DNA of 64,000 nucleotides. Origin: Clostridia bacterium (lineage in GTDB: Bacteria > Bacillota > Clostridia > Oscillospirales > CAG-272). Positions 9,328 to 17,251 of this stretch are shown here, piece by piece; position 1 is the stretch's first letter; each line of letters begins with the position of its first letter. The notes under the pieces were generated by a model, which did not search any database, was not told where the DNA came from, and saw only the letters and a program-made list of their open reading frames with translations. Position numbers and translations under genes: made by a program. The DNA is taken from assembly GCA_017462485.1 (NCBI GenBank), contig JAFTRA010000008.1, positions 52,256 through 116,255 on the forward strand, read 5' to 3'.

Positions 9328-10815
9328 ATGTTTAAATTAGGCTTTGACAATGACAAATATTTGAAGCTTCAATCGGAGAAGATCAGAGAAAGAATAAATC
9401 TTTTTGGCGGAAAGCTCTATCTTGAGTTCGGCGGTAAGCTTTTTGATGATTTTCACGCATCGAGAGTTCTCCCCGGGTTTGCGCCTGACAGTAAGATAAG
9501 AATGCTTATCGAGCTAAAGGACGAGGCGGAAATCATTATCGCCATAAATACCGCTGATATAGAGAAAAACAAGGTCAGAGGAGACCTCGGAATAACCTAC
9601 GACCTTGACGTTTTGAGACTTATCGACGCTTTCCGTGGCTACGGTCTTTACGTAGGCTCGGTCGTTATGACGAGATACAAGGATAATCCCGTGGCAGAAG
9701 CGTTCAAGAACAAGCTTGAAACACTTGGAATCAAGGTTTATAAGCATTACGGAATCGCAGGCTACCCCTACGATATACCCTTTATCGCCTCGGACGAGGG
9801 CTTTGGAAAGAACGAGTACGCTGAAACCTCACGCTCTCTCGTTGTCGTAACTGCCCCGGGTCCCGGCTCGGGAAAAATGGCTACCTGCCTTTCCCAGATA
9901 TATCACGAGAATAAAAAGGGAATTAAATCGGGATATGCCAAATTTGAGACCTTCCCGGTATGGAATCTTCCTCTTTCCCACCCCGTAAACCTCGCTTACG
10001 AGGCGGCAACCGCAGACCTTGCCGACGTAAATATGATAGACCCCTTCCACCTCGAAGCGTACGGAGTAACTACCGTTAACTATAACCGTGACGTAGAGGT
10101 ATTTCCCGTTGTCCGTTCAATGCTTACGGGTATTTTGGGAGAATGTCCCTATCAGTCGCCGACGGATATGGGTGTAAATATGGTGGGCTTCGCTGTATAT
10201 GATGACGAGGCTGTGTGTCTTGCCGCAAAGCAGGAGATAATTCGCCGCTATTATACCGCCCTCTGCAATATGAGAAAGGGTAACGGAAGCGAAATTGAGA
10301 TTCATAAAATCGAGCTTATCATGCGTCAGCTCGGTATTGATGTAAATTCCGACCGTAAGTGTATCGCTGCCGCTCTTGATAAAGCGGAGGCAACGGGAGC
10401 GCCCGCAGTTGCCGTAGAGCTTGATGACGGCAGAATAGTAACGGGTAAGACCTCATCGCTCCTCGGCGCGTCTGCCGCTTGCCTGCTCAACGCCCTTAAA
10501 GCGATAGCAAATATCCCTAAAGAAAAGGATATTATTTCCGAGCATATACTTAAGCCAATACAGAAGCTTAAGATTGAAACGCTTGGAAACCATAACCCTA
10601 GACTTCACACCGATGAGGTGCTTATAGCGCTTTCCGTTTCGGCAGCTTACGATGATGACGCAAAGCGCGCTATGGAAGCGCTGCCCAAGCTTCGCAATTC
10701 CGAGGTGCACTCTACCGTGATTCTTTCGCAGGTTGACGAGGGAACGTTCAGAAAGCTTGGAATGCATCTTTCATCAGAGCCTAAATATCAGACAAAGAAG
10801 CTTTATCACAATTAA
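9328..10815 (+). CDS. DUF1846 domain-containing protein
   Basis: A 495-residue soluble protein that fits DUF1846 over its full length, including the start [18 protein letters not shown] and the P-loop-like [20 protein letters not shown] at about residues 171-190. The family is widespread in Firmicutes, usually cytoplasmic; crystal structures show a nucleotide-binding-like fold but no established reaction that I know of. A Shine-Dalgarno is weak (GAGGA, 9 bp before ATG). It leads a unit with a 138-residue unknown protein (28 bp gap) and a secreted nuclease. Whether the three share a function is not shown by the sequence. Confidence 0.9.
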   Translation: MFKLGFDNDKYLKLQSEKIRERINLFGGKLYLEFGGKLFDDFHASRVLPGFAPDSKIRMLIELKDEAEIIIAINTADIEKNKVRGDLGITYDLDVLRLIDAFRGYGLYVGSVVMTRYKDNPVAEAFKNKLETLGIKVYKHYGIAGYPYDIPFIASDEGFGKNEYAETSRSLVVVTAPGPGSGKMATCLSQIYHENKKGIKSGYAKFETFPVWNLPLSHPVNLAYEAATADLADVNMIDPFHLEAYGVTTVNYNRDVEVFPVVRSMLTGILGECPYQSPTDMGVNMVGFAVYDDEAVCLAAKQEIIRRYYTALCNMRKGNGSEIEIHKIELIMRQLGIDVNSDRKCIAAALDKAEATGAPAVAVELDDGRIVTGKTSSLLGASAACLLNALKAIANIPKEKDIISEHILKPIQKLKIETLGNHNPRLHTDEVLIALSVSAAYDDDAKRAMEALPKLRNSEVHSTVILSQVDEGTFRKLGMHLSSEPKYQTKKLYHN

Positions 10816-10843
10816 AATTTCAACAAAATGAAAGGGGAAGCGT

Positions 10844-11260
10844 ATGAAAAAAATTACCGTGGCGGTAGTTTTAGATGATAACGAGGGAATGCTTCTTTTC
10901 GGTAAGCGTCAGAGCAAGGATAGAGTGATGATTGCCGAATTCGTTTCTTCCGTAGGGGAAGAGAATATATACGTATCTCCCTTTTCAAAGCGTATTTTTG
11001 AAAATTACGTGAGCGTAACCTATGCTGATAACCCCATTGAAGCGTGTGTGGACGGAGGCGCTTGCTTTATTGAAAATATGCCGCTTTCTCCCTATGTGGA
11101 TAGCATTGAAACGCTTATAATCTACCGTTGGAACAGACTTTATCATTCCGACGTGAAATTTGATTTGAATCCCGAAAAATCGGGCTTCAAGCTCGAGTCG
11201 GTTTCTGAATTTCAGGGCAGCTCGCATGACAGAATAACTAAGGAGATATATAGAAAATGA
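10844..11260 (+). CDS. Conserved small protein of unknown function
   Basis: A 138-residue protein with a good ribosome site (AAAGGGGAAG, 4 bp before ATG). The N-terminus reads as a beta strand, loop, then GKRQSKDRVMIAEF, and later NIYVSPFSKRIF. I have an impression of similar small Firmicutes proteins encoded beside secreted nuclease genes, some labelled ribonuclease in databases, but I see no catalytic motif supporting that label. No signal peptide or membrane segment. Its stop overlaps the ATG of the nuclease gene by 4 bp, so the two are probably translationally coupled; an accessory or protective role for the nuclease is a guess from context only. Confidence 0.7.
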   Translation: MKKITVAVVLDDNEGMLLFGKRQSKDRVMIAEFVSSVGEENIYVSPFSKRIFENYVSVTYADNPIEACVDGGACFIENMPLSPYVDSIETLIIYRWNRLYHSDVKFDLNPEKSGFKLESVSEFQGSSHDRITKEIYRK

Positions 11261-12366
11261 AAACTAAATTCAAATCTCTTCTTGCCGTTATAGCGCTTTT
11301 ACTCGCAGTATGTCTTTCGTTCAGCTCCTGCGATGCGGTGCTTGATGAATTTATGGGAGTTGTGGGAGACTATATCCCCCTTGATGATAACGGCAACAAC
11401 GAAACTAACAACGAAACTAACAACGAAACTAATAACGAAACTAATAACGAAACTAACAACGAAACTAATAACGAAACTAATAACGAGACTAATAACGAAA
11501 ACGATAGCACTAATACTGACGGTAACGGAAGCGGTACGGGCGGCAACTCCGGCAACTCTGTTGTTAACGGAAGCCTTGGCGAAAGCGCTGAAACCGAATT
11601 TGATTACAGTGCGATTCCCGCATACAAAGGAAATCCCTACGTTGTCGTAAATAACAACAATCCATTCTTCAAGAAAAGCGACCTTGTAACCGAGTCGTAT
11701 GAAACCTATAACGCTCTTGATTCTCTCGGAAGATGTACTTCCGCTGTTGCGTGCATAGGCAAGGAGCTTTTGCCCACCGAGGATAGAGGAAATATCAGCT
11801 CCGTAAAGCCTACGGGCTGGATTCAAGCGCAGTATTCCTGTATAAACGGCGGCATACTTTATAACAGATGCCATCTTATAGCCTTTCAGCTTACGGGCGA
11901 GAACGCCAACCGTGAGAATCTCGTTACGGGAACTAGGTATATGAACGAGGCTATGATACCTCTTGAAAATATGGTTGCCGACTACATAAAGGAAGAGACA
12001 GAGAACCACGTAATGTACCGTGTAACCCCCATTTTTGTCGGAAGTGAGTTGCTTTGCCGAGGCGTTCTTGTAGAAGCCTATTCGGTAGAGGACGAAGGAG
12101 AGGAAATCTGCTTCAATCTTTTCCTTTATAACGTTCAGCCGGGTGTAATTCTCGATTATGCTACGGGCGCATCATATGCGGAGAACGAGGGAGAGGAGAC
12201 CCCGGATTGCAAGTATATACTCAATACCAGCAACAAAAAAATCCATTCCGCAACCTGCGGCAACGCTGCGACGATAGGCGCAAATAACAGACAAGAGTCG
12301 AACGACGATATACAAGACCTCTTGGATGAGGGTTACACCAAAGCAGGCTGCTGTAACCCAACTTAA
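11257..12366 (+). CDS. Secreted DNA/RNA non-specific endonuclease lipoprotein
   Basis: A 369-residue lipoprotein. The signal peptide ends in LSFSSC with the lipidated Cys at 25, so it is anchored outside the membrane. A hydrophilic stalk follows with eight NNET units (residues about 47-82). The nuclease domain (about 110-310) shows the EndA/NucA-type pattern: EDRGN, then NRCHLIAFQLTGENANRENL with the probable catalytic His at 206, and TGTRYMNEAM. A C-terminal segment with HSATCG and AGCCNP resembles the small Cys-rich tail found on several such nucleases and may bind metal. Likely role: degradation of extracellular nucleic acid for nutrition or competition. It ends a unit that starts with the DUF1846 gene. 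Confidence 0.87.
   Translation: MKTKFKSLLAVIALLLAVCLSFSSCDAVLDEFMGVVGDYIPLDDNGNNETNNETNNETNNETNNETNNETNNETNNETNNENDSTNTDGNGSGTGGNSGNSVVNGSLGESAETEFDYSAIPAYKGNPYVVVNNNNPFFKKSDLVTESYETYNALDSLGRCTSAVACIGKELLPTEDRGNISSVKPTGWIQAQYSCINGGILYNRCHLIAFQLTGENANRENLVTGTRYMNEAMIPLENMVADYIKEETENHVMYRVTPIFVGSELLCRGVLVEAYSVEDEGEEICFNLFLYNVQPGVILDYATGASYAENEGEETPDCKYILNTSNKKIHSATCGNAATIGANNRQESNDDIQDLLDEGYTKAGCCNPT
11395..11502 (+). repeat. 12-bp tandem repeat coding for the NNET stalk
   Basis: Eight units of AACAACGAAACT or near variants (AAT for AAC, GAG for GAA), plus a ninth degenerate unit ending in GAAAAC. The unit length is a multiple of three, so copy-number change would lengthen or shorten the stalk without a frameshift. 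Confidence 0.95.
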
Positions 12367-12402
12367 GAAATTCCAATGTTAAGCAAATTTTTTAGATAAA
12401 AG

Positions 12403-12825
12403 AAAAGAGGCTGAGTCATTAAGAATTCAGATGTACCAAGGTTTTTTGGGACTTTTGGGTCAAAAAATCTGAATTTTTAGTGCGAAGCGCATTTGGGGCT
12501 CGCTTGATTTAGAGCAGAAATCGTCGGCTGATAATCAAGCAAAGCGAGCAAGCGCAGATTGCTCTTGGGTGACTCACTGTAAGTGAGTATGGTGTGACGC
12601 ACCAAAAGATGAAATCTTTTCACCAAATAGAGTACGAGCAACAGCCGTACAAAAGTACGGCGAGCGAGGAAACGGCGATAGAATAAAAACACCATAAAAA
12701 TTAAGAAAATCGGTGGTTTTCAACCTTAATCTTCTTGAAAATTGTAAAAAATACAACCGAGGTGCTGCGTAATACAACACCTCGGTGTTTTTATTCGGTT
12801 ATGCCTAAATGAAGCAGCACCTTTT
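12403..12825 (-). repeat. Structured intergenic repeat, copy R1 (longest complete copy)
   Basis: This fills most of the 618-bp gap between the nuclease and transketolase genes. Read on the minus strand it starts GGTGCTGCTTCATTTAGG and ends near AATGACTCAGCCTC followed by TTTT; these ends can pair, with one small internal loop. Inside is a 114-bp core bounded by 12-bp inverted arms (AATAAAAACACC at 12682 and GGTGTTTTTATT at 12784). The core holds two hairpins, one with stem ACCGAGGTG and one with GAAAACC-type arms. The rest contains more small hairpins such as CCGTACAAAAGTACGG. The core is identical to copy R5 except at two bases. No reading frame is conserved. A terminator-like role is inferred from position and T tracts. 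Confidence 0.8.
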
Positions 12826-12924
12826 ACTTTAAAACGTCAGTTTGTCAAAATGCCATAAAATAGAGCGCTTTATAGAGCGTAATTACGCTTTTGCCACAAA
12901 AATATTTTTTACTCTTCATTCTTG

Positions 12925-12953
12925 TTGACAATTTTCTTCAAATATAGTAAAAT
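12925..12953 (+). promoter_or_regulatory. Sigma-A promoter of the transketolase genes
   Basis: Consensus TTGACA, exactly 17 bp, TAAAAT, about 32 bp upstream of the ATG at 12985. Confidence 0.85.
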
Positions 12954-12984
12954 ATACTCGTAAATAAATTCAAAGGAGATTAAG

Positions 12985-13824
12985 ATGGATATTCTCGAGA
13001 AAAAGACACTTGAACGTCTTGCTAACAACGTGCGTATCAGCATTGTAGAGAGCGTATATTCGGCAGGCTGCGGTCATCCGGGCGGCTCGCTTTCGATAGC
13101 AGACGTTATCACCTATCTTTATTTTAAAGAAATGAACGTTGACCCTAAAAATCCTAAGATGGAGAGTAGGGACAGATTTGTTCTTTCAAAAGGTCACACT
13201 GCGCCGGCTCTCTACGCAGTACTTGCGGAGCGCGGATTCTTTGAAAAGGAAGAGCTTAAGACCTTGCGTAAAACCGAGTCCAGACTCCAGGGTCACCCCG
13301 ATATGAAGGGAATTCCCGGGGTTGATATGTCAACCGGCTCTCTCGGTCTTGGAATATCCGCGGCTTGCGGTATGGCACTCAGTGCAAAGGTCTACGGTGC
13401 GGATAACCGTGTATATACGATAGTAGGAGACGGTGAGAGCGAGGAAGGTCAGGTATGGGAGGCAGCTATGTTTGCCGCTCACTATAAGCTTGATAATCTC
13501 GTACTCGTGCTTGACTGGAACGGTCTTCAGATAGACGGTCCCGTAGCGGAGGTTATGAATCCTACTCCCCACGATGAAAAGTTCCGTGCTTTCGGCTGGC
13601 ACGTTATAAGCATTGACGCTCATAATTTCGACGAAATTGAAGCAGCGTTTGCAGAGGCTCGCACCGTTAAGGGTAAGCCTACCGCTATCATTATCAAGTC
13701 GGTTAAGGGTAAGGGCGTGTCATATATGGAGAACGCTTGCGAGTGGCACGGTCAGGCTCCCAAGGAGGACCTTTACAAAGTAGCGATGGAAGACCTCGGC
13801 AAAATAGCCGAGAGCTTGAAATAA
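12985..13824 (+). CDS. Transketolase, N-terminal subunit
   Basis: This 279-residue protein is the thiamine-diphosphate-binding half of transketolase, which moves two-carbon units between sugar phosphates in the non-oxidative pentose phosphate pathway. Motifs seen: SVYSAGCGHPGGSLS near the start, LSKGHTAPALYA, and the ThDP pyrophosphate site GDGESEEGQVWEA through LDWNGLQIDG. It is followed after 13 bp by the C-terminal half, the usual split in Clostridia and Archaea. A strong AAAGGAG lies 7 bp before the ATG. The two-subunit split also occurs in transketolase-like enzymes of other specificity, but nothing here points away from the standard reaction. Confidence 0.93.
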   Translation: MDILEKKTLERLANNVRISIVESVYSAGCGHPGGSLSIADVITYLYFKEMNVDPKNPKMESRDRFVLSKGHTAPALYAVLAERGFFEKEELKTLRKTESRLQGHPDMKGIPGVDMSTGSLGLGISAACGMALSAKVYGADNRVYTIVGDGESEEGQVWEAAMFAAHYKLDNLVLVLDWNGLQIDGPVAEVMNPTPHDEKFRAFGWHVISIDAHNFDEIEAAFAEARTVKGKPTAIIIKSVKGKGVSYMENACEWHGQAPKEDLYKVAMEDLGKIAESLK

Positions 13825-13837
13825 GGAGGGAATCAAG

Positions 13838-14779
13838 ATGGCAGATAAGAAAGCAACCAGAGAAAGCTATGGCGCGGCACTTGCCGAGCTTGGCGAAAAG
13901 TATGATTTCCTTGTTCTTGACGCAGACCTTGCGGCTGCAACCAAAACGGGTATGTTTAAGAAAAAGTTCCCCGAGCGCTTCTTTGACTGCGGAATTGCAG
14001 AGGGCAATATGATGAGCGTTGCGGCAGGTATCGCTGCTACGGGCAAGAACGTGTTTGCTTCCACCTTTGCTATGTTTGCGGCAGGCAGAGCGTTCGAGCA
14101 GGTAAGAAACTCTATCGGATACCCCCATCTTAACGTAAAGATAGGCGCAACTCACGCAGGTATCACCGTAGGTGAGGACGGAGCAACTCATCAGTGCAAC
14201 GAGGATATCGCTCTTATGAGAACCATTCCGGGAATGGTAGTAATTTCTCCCGCCGATGCCGACGAGGCTTACGCGGCTGTTGAAGCGTCACTCAATCATT
14301 ACGGTCCCGTTTATATGAGATTCGGCAGATTTGCCGTTCCGAATCTTACGAGCGAGCTTAAGAATTATAAGTTTGAGATTGGTAAGGGCGTGCTTTACCG
14401 CGAGGGTAAGGACGTGTCCATAGTAGCTAACGGTTATATGGTTCACCTCGCTGTTGAAGCGGCAGAAATGCTTGCCGCAGAGGGAATTGACGCAGAGGTT
14501 ATCAATATCCATACCGTAAAGCCTCTTGACACGGAGCTCATCGTAGCTTCCGCAAGGAAGACCGGAGCTGTTGTAACGGCGGAGGAACATAGCGTTATAG
14601 GCGGTCTTGGCTCTGCCGTATGCGACGCACTTTCTGAAAACTGTCCCGTTCCCGTTATCAAGGTCGGTGTAAATGACGAGTTTGGAAGAAGCGGTAAAGT
14701 ACCCGAGCTTCTTGAGATATACGGTCTCACAGCAAAGAATATTTACGAGAAAGCAAAGCTTGCTATATCCAAAAAGTAA
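13838..14779 (+). CDS. Transketolase, C-terminal subunit
   Basis: The 313-residue partner of the preceding protein. It contains the pyrimidine-binding domain (FFDCGIAEGNMMSVAAGIA with the Glu that activates ThDP) and the C-terminal transketolase domain (DVSIVANGYMVHLA, then VVTAEEHSVIGGLGSA). Start: ATG at 13838 preceded by AAGGAGG. A structured repeat, R2, begins directly after the stop codon and probably terminates the unit. Confidence 0.93.
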   Translation: MADKKATRESYGAALAELGEKYDFLVLDADLAAATKTGMFKKKFPERFFDCGIAEGNMMSVAAGIAATGKNVFASTFAMFAAGRAFEQVRNSIGYPHLNVKIGATHAGITVGEDGATHQCNEDIALMRTIPGMVVISPADADEAYAAVEASLNHYGPVYMRFGRFAVPNLTSELKNYKFEIGKGVLYREGKDVSIVANGYMVHLAVEAAEMLAAEGIDAEVINIHTVKPLDTELIVASARKTGAVVTAEEHSVIGGLGSAVCDALSENCPVPVIKVGVNDEFGRSGKVPELLEIYGLTAKNIYEKAKLAISKK

Positions 14780-14780
14780 A

Positions 14781-14945
14781 ATGGGCTGTCTTATTTAGGC
14801 ATAACCGAATAAAAACAGGCAGAGGCATTGTTTTAGCGCAGTGCCCCTGCCAAAATTTATGCTTTTTATAATTTAAGGTCGAAAACCTGCGGTTTTCCGC
14901 ATTTTAGTTAAAGTTTTTATTCCATCCTTAATGAGACAGTTTTTA
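14781..14945 (+). terminator. Structured intergenic repeat, copy R2, with terminator form
   Basis: Shares the core TTTAGGCATAACCGAATA with R1, R4 and R5 but differs through most of its length while keeping the fold. The outer stem CTGTCTTATT (14786-14795) pairs with AATGAGACAG (14930-14939) with one G-U and is followed by a T tract. Inside, AATAAAAAC pairs with GTTTTTATT; hairpin one is GGCAGAGGCATTG/CAGTGCCCCTGCC, hairpin two has GAAAACC/GGTTTTC. It begins one base after the transketolase stop. I read it as a long-range intrinsic terminator. Confidence 0.75.
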
Positions 14946-14997
14946 TGCATAATTTCAAAGAAATTTAGATATATATAAAAAAATTATAAAAAAGTGT

Positions 14998-15026
14998 TTA
15001 CAAACGCAAAAATTTAAGGTAAAATA
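14998..15026 (+). promoter_or_regulatory. Sigma-A promoter of the pyrH-polC gene block
   Basis: TTTACA, exactly 17 bp, TAAAAT, 37 bp before the pyrH ATG. The nearby tsf/rpsB genes that often precede pyrH are absent here, so pyrH is the first gene of the unit. Confidence 0.82.
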
Positions 15027-15062
15027 TTATAAGAAAAATATATTATGGGAGATTAGGCTCAA

Positions 15063-15776
15063 ATGGCAGACATTAAAAACAAAAGAATTTTGTTAAAGCT
15101 CTCCGGAGAAGCATTGAAGTGCGGTGATGACGATATTTATAATTCCGAGTTCGTTGACTCTGTTGCCGGGGCGCTTCTTCACTGCGTTTCGCTTGGCTAT
15201 GAAATAGCCGTAGTAGTAGGCGCGGGAAACATATGGCGCGGAAGACAGGGCGGTGACATGGACCGTACCGAAGCTGACCGTATGGGAATGCTCGCAACTG
15301 TTATAAACGCTATATGCATAAAGGACGCGGTAGTAAGAGCGGGCGGCGATGCTCACGTTATGACGGCTGTTCCAATGGCGCCCTTTGCGGAGAATTACAG
15401 CGCTGAGGCGGCTAAAAAGTATCTTGAAGAGGGAAGCATCGTTGTTTTCGGAGCAGGACTCGGAATTCCGTTCCTCTCGACCGATACCACGGGAGCTGTC
15501 AGAGCTGCCGAAATCGGAGCTGACGCTATGCTTATGGCAAAGAACGTTGACTATATCTATACAGCCGATCCCAACAAGGACCCGAACGCAAAGAAGCTTC
15601 TTAAGGTCAAGGCATCGGAGGTCCTCGCTATGAATCTCAAAGCGCTTGACGCAACCGCTACGGCATTCTGCCTATCGAACGGTATGCCTATTCACGTTTT
15701 CGGTCTTAAAGACCCCGAGGATATCGTTAAGGCGGTAAAGGGCGAGGCTGTCGGCACCGTTGTTACCGCTGAATAA
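15063..15776 (+). CDS. pyrH: UMP kinase
   Basis: Phosphorylates UMP to UDP in pyrimidine nucleotide synthesis. The 237 residues match the normal length. Typical amino-acid-kinase motifs are visible: KRILLKLSGEAL at the start, VVGAGNIWRGRQG, MDRTEADRMGMLATVINA, and TADPNKDPNAKK near residue 160. First gene of a long co-directional block with frr 48 bp downstream, an association conserved across bacteria. RBS GGGAG lies about 8 bp before the ATG. Confidence 0.97.
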   Translation: MADIKNKRILLKLSGEALKCGDDDIYNSEFVDSVAGALLHCVSLGYEIAVVVGAGNIWRGRQGGDMDRTEADRMGMLATVINAICIKDAVVRAGGDAHVMTAVPMAPFAENYSAEAAKKYLEEGSIVVFGAGLGIPFLSTDTTGAVRAAEIGADAMLMAKNVDYIYTADPNKDPNAKKLLKVKASEVLAMNLKALDATATAFCLSNGMPIHVFGLKDPEDIVKAVKGEAVGTVVTAE

Positions 15777-15824
15777 AACTTAAATTTAAATTACATAAAC
15801 ACCATACATAAAGGAGAAAACACT

Positions 15825-16379
15825 ATGAAACTTGATACCAAAGATTACGAATCCAAAATGACAAAGAGCGTTGCTTCCTATAAAGAAAACCTCTCTACGA
15901 TAAGAGCGGGAAGAGCAAACCCCGACGTTCTCAAGAAGATTGAGGTTGATTACTACGGCTCACCCACAGCTATTTCTTCCATTGCGGAAATCAAGGTTAC
16001 CGATGCAAGAACCATCGTTATCACAGCTTGGGATAAGAGCGCAATGAAGGGCATTGAAAAGGCTATCCTTACGTCCGAGCTCGGAATTCATCCGCAGAAT
16101 GACGGCGCTTGCATTCGTCTCACCTTCCCCCCTATGACCGAGGAGAGAAGAAAAGAGCTTTCTAAGCAGGTATCAAAGATGGGCGAGGAAGCAAAGGTTG
16201 CTATCCGTAATATCCGTCGCGACGCTAACGATAAGACAAAGGCGATGAAGAAGAACTCCGAGATGACTGAGGATGAGGCAAAGGCAAGCGATAAGCAGAT
16301 TCAGGACCTCACCGATAAGTATATCAAGGATATCGACGCTGTTACAGCATCTAAGACAAAGGAAATAATGGAAATCTAA
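15825..16379 (+). CDS. frr: Ribosome recycling factor
   Basis: With EF-G it splits the post-termination ribosome into subunits. The protein has the standard length (184 residues) and conserved segments: LSTIRAGRANPDVL, VDYYGSPTAISSIAEI, and the helical end RRDANDKTKAMKKN followed by DKYIKDIDAVTASKTKEIMEI. RBS AAAGGAG sits 8 bp before the ATG. Confidence 0.97.
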   Translation: MKLDTKDYESKMTKSVASYKENLSTIRAGRANPDVLKKIEVDYYGSPTAISSIAEIKVTDARTIVITAWDKSAMKGIEKAILTSELGIHPQNDGACIRLTFPPMTEERRKELSKQVSKMGEEAKVAIRNIRRDANDKTKAMKKNSEMTEDEAKASDKQIQDLTDKYIKDIDAVTASKTKEIMEI

Positions 16380-16408
16380 GTTTCCTTGACAGAATTTTGA
16401 AGGTCTCT

Positions 16409-16440
16409 TTTCGGGCGCAGCCCCGAAATGAAGATTTTTT
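16409..16440 (+). terminator. Weak hairpin between frr and uppS
   Basis: A 7-bp stem TTTCGGG/CCCGAAA with loop CGCAGC, and a T6 tract six bases later. It may partly attenuate transcription into uppS; the distance to the T tract makes it a poor terminator. Confidence 0.3.
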
Positions 16441-16455
16441 GAAAAGGAATGCGCT

Positions 16456-17193
16456 ATGCTAAAAAAACAAAAGGAAATTATCAAGGCAGACGAGCGCTTA
16501 CGCTCGGTCGCTATAATAATGGACGGAAACGGCAGATGGGCTAAAAAGCGTCTTTTGCCGCGAACCAAGGGGCACGAAAAGGGCGCTGCCATCATAGAGG
16601 ACGTTCTTTCCGTATTCAAGGAGATTGGCGTTCATTACGTAACGCTTTACGCATTTTCGACGGAAAACTGGAAGCGTCCAAAGGAAGAGGTTGACGCTAT
16701 TATGAAGCTTGCGTATAAATACGTGGATAAGGTTTATATGGACAGGCTCAAGGGAGAAAAGTCGCTTGCTGTAAGATTTATCGGCGATAAGAACGGTCTG
16801 CCCGAAAAACTGCGTGAGAAGTGCATCGAAATTGAGAATATGGAAAAGGACAGCGAGTTCGTGTGCAATATCGCACTTAATTACGGCGGAAGAGCGGAGA
16901 TAACCAATGCCGCAAACGAGCTCGTGAAGAAAGGATTGCCCATTACAGAGGAAAATCTTTCCCGCGAGATGTATACGAAAGACACTCCAGATCCAGACCT
17001 CATTATAAGAACGGGTGGCGACTTCAGAATATCCAATTTCCTTATCTGGCAGGGCGCTTATTCCGAATATATGATTCTAGATACCTTGTGGCCGGATTTC
17101 GGACGTGAGGATATTGAAAAATGCGTTAAGGATTTCTATAAGAGAAAACGCCGTTTTGGTGGTCTTGATAAAGAGGATGAGTCCCCGAAATAA
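16456..17193 (+). CDS. uppS: Isoprenyl transferase (undecaprenyl diphosphate synthase)
   Basis: Adds isopentenyl units in cis to make the undecaprenyl diphosphate carrier for peptidoglycan and other wall polymers. The 245-residue protein has the signature IIMDGNGRWAKKR near residue 20, then KGHEKGA, YAFSTENWKRP, and the C-terminal substrate site RTGGDFRISNFLIWQ, PDFG. It sits between frr and cdsA as in most Firmicutes, together with the MEP pathway genes dxr and ispG that feed it. Confidence 0.96.
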   Translation: MLKKQKEIIKADERLRSVAIIMDGNGRWAKKRLLPRTKGHEKGAAIIEDVLSVFKEIGVHYVTLYAFSTENWKRPKEEVDAIMKLAYKYVDKVYMDRLKGEKSLAVRFIGDKNGLPEKLREKCIEIENMEKDSEFVCNIALNYGGRAEITNAANELVKKGLPITEENLSREMYTKDTPDPDLIIRTGGDFRISNFLIWQGAYSEYMILDTLWPDFGREDIEKCVKDFYKRKRRFGGLDKEDESPK

Positions 17194-17251
17194 GCTTTCG
17201 CTAAGGCGTTGATTGACTTTCTTATCAAAAATTAAAGGGTTATAAATTACA

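Noticed and set aside
11395-11502. CRISPR-like periodic repeat
   Set aside because: The units are contiguous 12-mers without spacers and lie in frame in a lipoprotein gene.
11299-12009. A 236-codon minus-strand frame and other frames over the NNET repeat tract
   Set aside because: The 12-bp repeat keeps all frames open, producing low-complexity Val/Ser/Phe or Thr/Leu/Ile runs; the plus-strand nuclease frame has the signal peptide and active site.
12477-12780. Short minus-strand frames inside repeat R1 (and similar ones in R4)
   Set aside because: They follow the hairpin-rich repeat and differ between copies; R1 and R5 conservation is at the DNA level, not by codon.
12403-14945. R1 and R2 as transposon ends or a MITE
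   Set aside because: No target-site duplications or transposase were visible, and R2 diverges in sequence while keeping the fold. A DNA origin cannot be excluded without genome-wide comparison.
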